From CAXBYZ01 sp043826085 (lineage in GTDB: Bacteria; Patescibacteriota; Microgenomatia; UBA1400; CG1-02-47-37), in assembly GCA_043826085.1 (NCBI GenBank), contig JBDRQW010000124.1, positions 1 to 7,084 on the forward strand: 7,084 bases of DNA, written 5' to 3'. How positions within the stretch are numbered: the first letter of the stretch is position 1; the number at the start of each line of letters is the position of its first letter. Below are positions 1 to 5,897 of the stretch, piece by piece. The notes beneath the pieces were generated by a model. The model did no database searches, was not told the DNA's origin, and saw nothing but the letters and a program-made list of their open reading frames with translations. The position numbers were made by a program, and so were the translations under genes.

Positions 1-417
1 CATTTTCACTTCTTAATTAAACAAAACAAAGACAATGGAATCCTTAATTCAATTGGCAAATTTTCAACCAGCTACGCTAACTATTTTAATATCCTCCACG
101 AAAAAAATGGTCCGGTTTTTGAAGGTCGATTCAAAGCCGTAAGAGTTTCTTCAAACGAACAATTACTACACCTTAGTCGTTACATTCACCTGAATCCCTA
201 CACAGCTTTTATTGTTAAAGACATTAACCAGCTCCAAAATTATCCCTACTCATCTCTAAAAGAATATCTTCATCCGGAAAGATTCAACCTAGCTCAAACA
301 AACGAGATTCTTAGTCAATTTAAATCACCACAAAACTATTTGAATTTTAATCTGGATCACGCCGACCACCAAAAACAACTTCGCCTACTTAAAGATATTA
401 CCACTCCGGAGTGGTAA
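1..417 (+). CDS. Y1/HUH transposase of the REP-associated (RAYT/IS200-like) family, 3' part
   Basis: The frame is open from base 1 to a TAA at 415-417, giving 138 residues; the N-terminal part lies outside the window. The first residues, HFHFLIKQ, match the HUH metal-binding motif that is usually seen as NHFHLLI in Y1_Tnp proteins. They are followed by GPVFEGRFKAVRV and by LSRYIHLNP, the two other family landmarks. The Tyr of YIHLNP (codon 181-183) is the expected catalytic nucleophile that joins to DNA. Proteins of this family cut and rejoin single-stranded DNA next to hairpins. The family normally has some 60-80 residues before the HUH motif, so about a third of the protein is missing here through the window edge, not decay. 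The visible frame is intact with all catalytic residues. The gene ends inside a perfect palindrome and converges on the pilus operon. The family call is firm; whether it is a mobile IS or a domesticated RAYT is not decidable here. Confidence 0.88.
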   Translation, partial: HFHFLIKQNKDNGILNSIGKFSTSYANYFNILHEKNGPVFEGRFKAVRVSSNEQLLHLSRYIHLNPYTAFIVKDINQLQNYPYSSLKEYLHPERFNLAQTNEILSQFKSPQNYLNFNLDHADHQKQLRLLKDITTPEW

Positions 418-420
418 TAT
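395..420. repeat. Perfect 26-bp palindrome over the transposase stop codon
   Basis: ATATTACCACTCC is followed directly by its exact reverse complement, with the centre between 407 and 408. The palindrome spans the last codons (TTPEW) and the TAA of the Y1 transposase gene. It is not followed by a T run, so it does not look like a terminator; a separate terminator lies 17 bp further on. Y1 transposases recognise hairpins flanking their element or, for RAYTs, dispersed REP palindromes, so this may be the cognate hairpin. That role is inferred from position and symmetry only. No second copy was seen in the window. Confidence 0.75.
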
Positions 421-436
421 AAAATAAGCCCACCAA

Positions 437-475
437 AAAGCCCCTCGATTTTTCCTCGAAGGGCTTTAAATTTTT
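437..475. terminator. Bidirectional hairpin terminator between transposase and pilus operon
   Basis: AAAGCCCCTCGA (437-448) pairs with TCGAAGGGCTTT (456-467) around a 7-nt loop. Of 12 positions only 444/460 is imperfect. In the plus-strand RNA it is a C-A mismatch, but in the minus-strand RNA it becomes a G-U wobble, so the hairpin is better for transcripts leaving the pilin. On the minus strand the stem's closing U's run into UU (five U's, complement of 439-435); on the plus strand a TTTTT run follows at 471-475. It serves two convergent genes. Confidence 0.85.
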
Positions 476-489
476 ATCTTAAATTCTCT

Positions 490-1182
490 TTATTCCTCAG
501 GAACACAAACAAAACAAGATGTTTGAGCCGATGTCCAAGTTGGTTCAGCAGCAAATTGACCAGTACCAGCTCCACTACAACTAGTTAATTGCGTAGGAAA
601 TCCAGTAGATGACACGGCAAGAGCTTTTAACTGTCCTACTGTTGCATCCCATTTAATTTTAGTTGCTTTTGAAGAAGGAATAAAACAAACACTGACAGAA
701 GAATCACCCTCTGCTTTATAAATATATAAATCATCTTCAATTGAATTTATAGTCCTAAAAGCTTTTCTTTTAGAAAACTGGCTTTTTAATTCCTCAGAAT
801 TTACCAATAACCCTGGCCATGAACATCCACTTGTCCCAGCTCCGCTAGTTATTTCGTCACCCTGTGCAGGAATACCATCAGCTGCTCCACAAACTCCAAC
901 TCCATTCATATCAGCTGTACCTAAAAAAGCGGCTGTTACTGAAGTTATTGGAGTTATGGTAAATCCAGCATCCATCCAAGGATATGCCTCATATGAAGCA
1001 TAGTATCGATCAATCGCTTTAATAATCTGGGCCGCATCAGCTCTTCTGCCGGCATCTCTTCCTTTATTTAACTGCTCGATAGGATTAATAGCAGACAGCA
1101 CCGCCACCGCCAAAACTCCTATCAAAGAAATAACTACTAACAACTCTATCAAGGTAAAACCCTTCTTATTAATAAACTTCAT
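490..1182 (-). CDS. Type IV prepilin-like protein with class III leader and six cysteines
   Basis: The protein has 230 residues. It starts with a short basic leader ending KKG, cut after Gly8 to expose FTLIE with the conserved Glu at mature position 5 (residue 13). A hydrophobic helix (about 9-33) then anchors it in the membrane before assembly into the fibre. Residues about 34-67 continue the pilin helix, with a kink at INPIEQL and the segment ending YYASYEAYP, similar to the GspG/pilin alpha1 region. The rest is a Ser/Thr/Gly/Ala-rich globular domain that I cannot assign to a subtype. Cysteines lie at 98, 120, 166, 202, 223 and 226, the last two forming a CxxC next to the C-terminus. The start is fixed by a strong AGGAGG 5 bp upstream and by the leader. 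It is the last gene of the pilB-pilT-pilC operon, 9 bp after pilC. It may be the main fibre subunit, or a minor or pseudopilin; context and the strong ribosome site favour a well-expressed one. Confidence 0.88.
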   Translation of the reverse strand: MKFINKKGFTLIELLVVISLIGVLAVAVLSAINPIEQLNKGRDAGRRADAAQIIKAIDRYYASYEAYPWMDAGFTITPITSVTAAFLGTADMNGVGVCGAADGIPAQGDEITSGAGTSGCSWPGLLVNSEELKSQFSKRKAFRTINSIEDDLYIYKAEGDSSVSVCFIPSSKATKIKWDATVGQLKALAVSSTGFPTQLTSCSGAGTGQFAAEPTWTSAQTSCFVCVPEE

Positions 1183-1187
1183 AAATT

Positions 1188-1193
1188 CCTCCT
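1188..1193 (-). promoter_or_regulatory. Strong Shine-Dalgarno site of the prepilin gene
   Basis: The minus strand reads TAGGAGGAATTTATG: an AGGAGG core with a 5-nt spacer before the prepilin ATG. Its first two bases are the last two of the pilC TAG stop (1192-1194). No other gene in the window has a comparable site, so it probably raises prepilin synthesis over that of the motor proteins from the same mRNA. Confidence 0.85.
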
Positions 1194-2397
1194 AAAATGC
1201 ACTGGTAAGATTGTAAATTGGTAGGATGATGGCTATTACCAGAAAAGCCACACCCACACCTAATATAATCATCATAAGTGGCTCGATTGCCGTTGTCAAG
1301 CCCTTAACCGCCTGCTCCGCCTCAGTCTCAAAATACTTCGAAACATTCATTAATACCTCATCAATCTTGCCGGTTTCTTCTCCCACTGCAATCATCTGTG
1401 GCACCAATGGGGGATAGTGCTCAAATTGCCCAATCGCCGCCGCCAAGGGAATTCCTTTTTCAACATCTTTGGCGGCTTTTTTTAAAGAACTCGAAAAAAC
1501 CACATTATCAGCCGCCCCGGAAACAATCTCCAAAGCCTCAACTATCGAAATTCCCGCCTCAACCAATAAAGCTAAAGTTCTGGTAATTTCAGTTAAAATG
1601 ATTTTTGTTCTAAGCTTACCCACAATCGGCAACCTCAAAACTTGAGTATCAACAATAGTTCTACCTGATGGCGTTTTTTTCCACTTTAAAAAACTATAAC
1701 CGCCAACCACCAAAATCAATAACTGCGCATACCAAGTTTTTACCATAAATGTAGACATCCCAATTAATATTTTAGTCATGCCCGGAAGTTCCGCACCAAA
1801 CTCATCATAAAGCGAAGTTAGTTTTGGAATCACAAATATCATCATCACCGCCGCCACCGCTATCATTGCAGTAGTCACAATTGCCGGATAAATCAAAGCA
1901 TTTTTAGTCTTAGACCTAAACTCCGCCTCTTTTTCCAAATTATTAGCCAAACGCAACAAAACCTTTTCCAAAACTCCGGCTACCTCACCGGACCTAACCA
2001 AAGACAAATAAACCGGACTAAAAATACCCTCATGTTTACTCAAAGCTTTATAAAAAGAACTTCCACCTTCAACATCACGCAAAATATCATCAACCATTTT
2101 AGCCATCGATAAATTAGATTGATATTTTAATATTGATAAAGAAGTAGTTAAAGGTAATCCCGCCTTAACCATGGTCGCCAATTGCCTGGTAAAATGGACC
2201 ACATCCTGCTTTCTAACCTTATTAAATACCTCAAACATCTTCATCCAAGCAGGCAAAACCTCGATCTTTTTCATACTAACGATAAACAGTCCTTTTTCTC
2301 TTAAAATACTTTGAGCTTGAACTTGACTGACCGCCTCCACTTGACCTTTAACTTTATTATTTCCTTTATCTGTAGCTAAATAATCAAATTTTTCCAT
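1192..2397 (-). CDS. pilC: PilC/GspF-type inner-membrane platform protein of the type IV pilus
   Basis: With 401 residues it has the usual length of the family. A short N-terminal cytoplasmic part (YLATDKGNNKVKG and ILREKGLFIV, the common start of PilC/GspF proteins) leads into two T2SSF repeats at about 66-190 and 269-392. The hallmark loops are RSGEVAG (135-141) and VGEETGKID (338-346). Three hydrophobic segments fit membrane helices at about 169-191, 222-238 and 373-396. PilC sits in the cytoplasmic membrane, where the PilB and PilT hexamers are thought to turn it to add or remove pilin subunits. It starts 4 bp after the end of pilT without a visible Shine-Dalgarno site, so translation is probably coupled to pilT. 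It ends in a TAG that overlaps the ribosome site of the prepilin. GspF is the alternative name if this were a secretion system, but the adjacent pilT argues for a retractable pilus. Confidence 0.95.
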   Translation of the reverse strand: MEKFDYLATDKGNNKVKGQVEAVSQVQAQSILREKGLFIVSMKKIEVLPAWMKMFEVFNKVRKQDVVHFTRQLATMVKAGLPLTTSLSILKYQSNLSMAKMVDDILRDVEGGSSFYKALSKHEGIFSPVYLSLVRSGEVAGVLEKVLLRLANNLEKEAEFRSKTKNALIYPAIVTTAMIAVAAVMMIFVIPKLTSLYDEFGAELPGMTKILIGMSTFMVKTWYAQLLILVVGGYSFLKWKKTPSGRTIVDTQVLRLPIVGKLRTKIILTEITRTLALLVEAGISIVEALEIVSGAADNVVFSSSLKKAAKDVEKGIPLAAAIGQFEHYPPLVPQMIAVGEETGKIDEVLMNVSKYFETEAEQAVKGLTTAIEPLMMIILGVGVAFLVIAIILPIYNLTSAF

Positions 2398-2400
2398 AAA

Positions 2401-3456
2401 CTATTTCTTTACTAATCTAGTTAGCTCTTGAGGCATTAAACAATACTCTTTAGCTACCTTAAACTCAATTTTCCCGGCATTAACTAATCGAGCTAAATCT
2501 CTTTCAAGTGATTGCATTCCCAACTCCCCGGAAGTTTGAATCACATTATTAATCAAATGAGACTTTCCCTCACGAATACTTGTTTTAACTGCCGTTGTTC
2601 CGGTTAATATTTCCATAGCCGCAGTTCTACCGCCACCAATAGTTGGAATCAATCTTTGAGCTAAAACCGCAGATAAAACATTGGCCAATTGAACCCTAAT
2701 TTGAGCTTGTTGATGCTCGGGAAAAACATCCACGATTCTATCAATCGTTTGAGCCGCACTATTTGTATGAAGAGTAGCCAAAACCAAGTGACCGGTTTCT
2801 GCCACTGTCAAAGCCGCCGCAATTGTTTCATAATCTCTCATTTCTCCCACCAAGACCACATCCGGATCTTCTCTTAAAACTGACTTTAAAGCCACTGTCC
2901 AAGAATGAGTATCCCCATGCATTTCCCTCTGAGAAACAATACTCTTATTTGGCACATAAATATACTCGATCGGATCTTCAATCGTCACAATATGATCCGC
3001 CCTTTTATTATTAATCTCATTAACAATCGCCGCCAAAGTAGTACTTTTTCCATGTCCGGTTGGACCGGTTACCAACACAAATCCTTGTCTAAGCTCAGCT
3101 AATTCATTACAAATTTTTGGTAAATTTAACTCTTCAATCGACTTTATTTTTTCACCGATCAACCTTAATGCCGCCGCCATATTACCCTTTTCAAAATAAG
3201 TATTTACCCTAAATCTAGCCTGCTTTCCAAACTGCACTGAAAAATCAACTTCTTTATTTACCAAATATAAATCTTTTTGCTGGGGATTAAGCAAGGGAAA
3301 AATCAAATCTTTGGCTATTTCTTTAGTTATTATTGCTTCCCCCTCAACCGGAATTAATTTGCCATCAATTCTAATATGCGGCGCTACTCCAACCACCACA
3401 TGTAAATCAGATGCTTGTTTATCTACAACTAATTGTAATAATTTTTTTATATCCAT
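2401..3456 (-). CDS. pilT: Type IV pilus retraction ATPase PilT
   Basis: This 351-residue protein matches PilT in length and order of motifs. An N-terminal PAS-like domain (about 1-100, with SDLHVVVG and the RFRVN strand) precedes the RecA-like ATPase core: Walker A GPTGHGKST (131-139), Asp box TIEDPIEY (158-165), Walker B VLVGEMRD (201-208, Glu205 catalytic) and His box GHLVLATLHTNSA (222-234). The C-terminal part carries SIREGKSH and GMQSLERDLARLV, landmarks of PilT rather than PilB. PilT acts as a cytoplasmic hexamer that depolymerises the pilus, which drives retraction, twitching or DNA uptake. One oddity is His135 in the P-loop, where Ser is usual. The gene begins 1 bp after the pilB stop, lacks a clear Shine-Dalgarno site, and is followed 3 bp later by pilC, so it is translated in series with its neighbours. 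Confidence 0.96.
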   Translation of the reverse strand: MDIKKLLQLVVDKQASDLHVVVGVAPHIRIDGKLIPVEGEAIITKEIAKDLIFPLLNPQQKDLYLVNKEVDFSVQFGKQARFRVNTYFEKGNMAAALRLIGEKIKSIEELNLPKICNELAELRQGFVLVTGPTGHGKSTTLAAIVNEINNKRADHIVTIEDPIEYIYVPNKSIVSQREMHGDTHSWTVALKSVLREDPDVVLVGEMRDYETIAAALTVAETGHLVLATLHTNSAAQTIDRIVDVFPEHQQAQIRVQLANVLSAVLAQRLIPTIGGGRTAAMEILTGTTAVKTSIREGKSHLINNVIQTSGELGMQSLERDLARLVNAGKIEFKVAKEYCLMPQELTRLVKK

Positions 3457-3457
3457 A

Positions 3458-5176
3458 TTAAGTTTCAGCTACTCTCAAAACTTCTTCAAGAGTAGTTATG
3501 CCCTCCACAACTTTTAAATAACCATCCTGTTTCATCTCAACCATACCATCACTAACCGCTTGAGCTGTAATTTTAGAAGATGGTGCTTGCTCTAAAATCA
3601 ATTTACCAATTTTTTCAGTAACCGGCAAGACCTCAAAAATACCAATTCTTCCGGAATAGCCGGTTCCATTACAAGCTTCGCATTTTTTACCTCTATAAAG
3701 CTCAAAACTATCCTTTATTAAAAGTGGTCCCAATACTGATTTAATATCCGCAATCACCTTTGGTAGGGGAGTATAACTTTCTTTACAATGATCGCAAATC
3801 TTTCGAACCACTCGCTGACCAACTATACACGTCATTGAAGAAGCCAATAAAAATGACTCCATCTCCATATCAGAAAGTCTCGGTAAAGCCCCGGCCGCAC
3901 TATTAGTATGCAAAGTCGAAAACACTAAGTGTCCGGTCAAAGAAGCCTGAATTGCCAATTCAGCTGTTTCGGTGTCTCGAATCTCTCCAACCATGATAAT
4001 ATCAGGGTCTTGTCTCAAAAAAGACCTTAAACCGGAAGCGAAAGTCAAACCGGCTTGAACATTAACCTGAGTTTGAGTAATCCCGCCAATCTGATACTCA
4101 ATCGGGTCCTCCAAAGTCATAATGTTAACCTTGGGCATATTAATCTGATTTAAAACCGAATACAAAGTGGTAGTTTTACCGGATCCGGTTGGCCCGGTCA
4201 CCAAAATAATTCCGTGAGGCACTCTAATTGAACTTTGCAAATTCACTAAAGCCTTCCCTCTTAACCCCAACTCAGGTAAACTTGGCACTTTTAAAGATTT
4301 TTTTAATAACCTCATAACGATCTTTTCGCCATGAGAAGTTGGCAAACTCGAAACCCTCAAGTCAACCTCTTCATCGGCAGTCCTAAAGTTAAATCGACCA
4401 TCCTGAGGAATTCTCTTTTCGTCTATCTTCATGTGAGACAAAATCTTAATTCTGGATATCACCGAATCATGAACATTTCTGGGTAAAACCAGTTTTTCAT
4501 ACAAAATTCCATCTATTCTATAACGCACTCTGGTTTTTTCTTCCATTGGTTCAATGTGAACATCCGAAGCCCTGGCTTTAATGGCAAACTCTAAAATCGT
4601 CGAAACAATCTTGGCAATCGGGGCTTCTCGAATCACCCCGCCACTAATCTCAGCAGTTCTCAAAAGAATATCAGGATTTGATTCAGCCGTATCTTTCAAG
4701 GCCTCGGTTACCTCACCGGACAAACTTTGAGCATACCTTAACTTAATCTCTTTGGCTAACTTATTTTTACCTCCCAAATGAGGCTTAATCTTCATCCCGG
4801 TCTTTCTCTCAATAAAATCAAGGGCTTGAAGATCAACCGGATTGGCCATTACCAATAATAAAATATTATTTTCTTTATCAATAGAAATGGGCAAAGCCAA
4901 ATACTTAATCGCCACTGCTTCAGGTAAAACATTCAAAGCCTCCGGAGAAACACTAGTGTTAGATATATCCAAATAAGGAATCTTTAAAATTTCAGCTTTA
5001 GCCTCAGAAATTATCTCTTCAGAAGAAAGATTATGAGCCATCAAAATATCTTCCGGTAAAAGAGTGGAATTAATCGCCTCCGCCTTAACCCGCTGATAAT
5101 CAGCTTCGTTTAATTTATTTTTAGCTTTGAGTAAATCCAATAATGAAGTGTCTAGGGCAGGCATAGTTAATGACAT
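3458..5176 (-). CDS. pilB: Type IV pilus assembly ATPase PilB (GspE family)
   Basis: The protein has 572 residues. Its N-terminal part (about 10-150) resembles the T2SSE_N/MshEN domain (LKIPYLDIS, LPEAVAIKYLALPI, MANPVDLQALDFI), though the RLGxxL-type c-di-GMP motif is not evident. The ATPase half has ASDVHIEP (203-210), Walker A GPTGSGKTT (328-336), Asp box TLEDPIEY (354-361), Walker B IIMVGEIRD (393-401) and His box GHLVFSTLHTNSA (415-427). A CxxC pair at 461/464 and another at 499/502 form the zinc site of PilB/GspE proteins. PilB hexamers power pilus extension through PilC. It is the first gene of the operon. The start is uncertain: Met1 at 5176 lies inside the predicted -10 box, while Met5 (ATG at 5164-5162) lies 4 nt after the predicted transcription start and may be the true start, giving 568 residues. 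Confidence 0.96.
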   Translation of the reverse strand: MSLTMPALDTSLLDLLKAKNKLNEADYQRVKAEAINSTLLPEDILMAHNLSSEEIISEAKAEILKIPYLDISNTSVSPEALNVLPEAVAIKYLALPISIDKENNILLLVMANPVDLQALDFIERKTGMKIKPHLGGKNKLAKEIKLRYAQSLSGEVTEALKDTAESNPDILLRTAEISGGVIREAPIAKIVSTILEFAIKARASDVHIEPMEEKTRVRYRIDGILYEKLVLPRNVHDSVISRIKILSHMKIDEKRIPQDGRFNFRTADEEVDLRVSSLPTSHGEKIVMRLLKKSLKVPSLPELGLRGKALVNLQSSIRVPHGIILVTGPTGSGKTTTLYSVLNQINMPKVNIMTLEDPIEYQIGGITQTQVNVQAGLTFASGLRSFLRQDPDIIMVGEIRDTETAELAIQASLTGHLVFSTLHTNSAAGALPRLSDMEMESFLLASSMTCIVGQRVVRKICDHCKESYTPLPKVIADIKSVLGPLLIKDSFELYRGKKCEACNGTGYSGRIGIFEVLPVTEKIGKLILEQAPSSKITAQAVSDGMVEMKQDGYLKVVEGITTLEEVLRVAET

Positions 5177-5199
5177 TATCGCGGTTAATTGGTTATAAT
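5170..5199 (+). promoter_or_regulatory. Predicted promoter of the delta' gene, giving a leaderless mRNA
   Basis: A perfect -10 TATAAT (5194-5199) lies 18 bp after the -35 ATGACA (5170-5175, 5 of 6 to TTGACA). Counting the usual 7 bp from the end of the -10 puts the transcription start at 5206, the A of the delta' ATG. No Shine-Dalgarno sequence fits between them, so the mRNA is probably leaderless. The -35 shares one base with the -10 of the opposing pilus promoter, and its -10 shares one base with the opposing -35. Confidence 0.72.
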
Positions 5200-5203
5200 G
5201 TCA
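5171..5203. repeat. Perfect 9-bp inverted repeat in the divergent promoter region
   Basis: TGACATTAT (5171-5179) and ATAATGTCA (5195-5203) are exact reverse complements separated by 15 bp. Each arm contains the -35 core TGACA of one promoter joined to the -10 (read on the other strand) of the opposing one. The arm centres are 24 bp apart. The symmetry may come only from the two overlapping promoters, or may also be an operator for a dimeric regulator. Confidence 0.85.
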
Positions 5204-5204
5204 A
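5175..5204 (-). promoter_or_regulatory. Predicted promoter of the pilB-pilT-pilC-prepilin operon
   Basis: On the minus strand a perfect -35 TTGACA (5204-5199) and a -10 GATAAT (5180-5175, 5 of 6 to TATAAT) are separated by 18 bp. The expected transcription start is near 5168. This is downstream of the first possible pilB ATG (5176) and 4 nt before the second (5164), hinting at a near-leaderless message and at the shorter PilB. It overlaps the opposing promoter of the delta' gene. Confidence 0.7.
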
Positions 5205-5205
5205 C

Positions 5206-5835
5206 ATGCACTCAATTTTAATTACCGGCGGCGCCAAACAAAAGAGGTTAAAAAAAGCTAATCAACACGCCAAAACTACTCTGGAAAAAAATCTGGATAC
5301 CAAAATTCTAGAACCAAATCCATCTATTACCATCAAACAAATTAGAGAAATTGAAAAATTCTTAAGCAAAAAACCCTACCAAAAAAACCTTAACATCTGT
5401 TTAATAAAACAAGCTGATAAACTAACCATTCCCGCCCAAAACGCACTTTTAAAAACCTTAGAAGAACCGCCAAAAAATTCTTTAATAATTTTACTTGCCA
5501 AAAACGAAAATCAGTTACTTGAAACCATAACTTCCCGCTGTCAAATTATTCAACTTAAAAATAAAAATAAATTAAGTCAAAAAAATCGCCAGATCCAACA
5601 AACTATTTATGATCAGCTGGTCAAATCAACCGTCTCGGAAAGAATTAATCTTGTTTCCAGCTACGCTACCAATAAACTTGAAGCCATTAAATTTTGTAAA
5701 AATCAAATCTTATTTTTAAAACCAAATATTATTAATCAGTCCCAATTAATTAAAAAATTAACTTTAAGTCTTGCTCAACTTAATGCTAACCTTAATCCCA
5801 AGTTGGTTCTGGAATCCCTTTTCTTTTCCTACTAA
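5206..5835 (+). CDS. holB: DNA polymerase III delta'-like clamp-loader subunit, short form
   Basis: The protein has 209 residues from the ATG at 5206. The landmark of delta'/gamma subunits is clear: IRE...FLSKKPYQ (47-59), ADKLTIPAQNALLKTLEEPP (70-89), LLAKNENQLLETITSRCQ (96-113), including the SRC motif (110-112) whose Arg acts as the finger completing the neighbouring ATP site. The N-terminal ILITGGAKQKR lies where the P-loop would be but lacks GKT/S, as expected for the non-hydrolysing delta'. The Cys4 zinc module found between these segments in most clamp-loader subunits is absent. At 209 residues against about 330 in E. coli, the C-terminal collar domain is also largely reduced. The frame extends upstream to 5170, but that would cross the TATAAT box and the pilB start, so 5206 was chosen. 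It loads the sliding clamp with the other subunits. It is divergent from pilB and 62 bp before gyrB. Confidence 0.85.
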   Translation: MHSILITGGAKQKRLKKANQHAKTTLEKNLDTKILEPNPSITIKQIREIEKFLSKKPYQKNLNICLIKQADKLTIPAQNALLKTLEEPPKNSLIILLAKNENQLLETITSRCQIIQLKNKNKLSQKNRQIQQTIYDQLVKSTVSERINLVSSYATNKLEAIKFCKNQILFLKPNIINQSQLIKKLTLSLAQLNANLNPKLVLESLFFSY

Positions 5836-5848
5836 TCTTGATAAAATG

Positions 5849-5876
5849 TTGACAGGTGATTAATCCTCCTGATAAG
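5849..5876 (+). promoter_or_regulatory. Possible promoter before gyrB
   Basis: A perfect -35 TTGACA (5849-5854) lies in the 62-bp gap after the delta' gene. The best -10 at a fitting distance is GATAAG (5871-5876, 16-bp spacer, 4 of 6), which is weak. It would start transcription near 5883, a 15-nt leader without a Shine-Dalgarno site. The gene may instead, or also, be read from the delta' promoter. ATGTTGACA here (5846-5854) is shared with the pilB -35 region. Confidence 0.4.
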
Positions 5877-5897
5877 GTAGTTAGTTCAAAACTTATT

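Noticed and set aside
395..420. The palindrome as an intrinsic terminator of the transposase gene
   Set aside because: No T run follows it on either strand, and a proper hairpin with T runs lies at 437-475.
1226..3517. Short open frames of 62-68 codons on the plus strand within pilC, pilT and the pilB end
   Set aside because: They lie antisense to well-conserved pilus genes, have no ribosome sites and resemble no protein family.
2401..5176. pilB and pilT as a general secretion (type II) ATPase pair
   Set aside because: A PilT with retraction-type motifs next to PilB and a prepilin indicates a retractable type IV pilus; GspE systems lack PilT.
5170..5205. An upstream ATG for the delta' gene at 5170 adding 12 residues
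   Set aside because: It would place the -35 and TATAAT boxes inside the coding region and overlap the pilB start; the protein from 5206 begins with the usual hydrophobic strand ILITGG.
490..5835. Possible UGA recoding (as in Gracilibacteria or SR1)
   Set aside because: All genes read through without in-frame TGA and the stops are TAA or TAG; the standard code suffices.
5838..5847. TAAAAT at 5842-5847 as a -10 box for gyrB
   Set aside because: No -35-like hexamer lies at a suitable distance upstream, and the site falls only a few bases after the delta' stop; TTGACA at 5849 is the better anchor.
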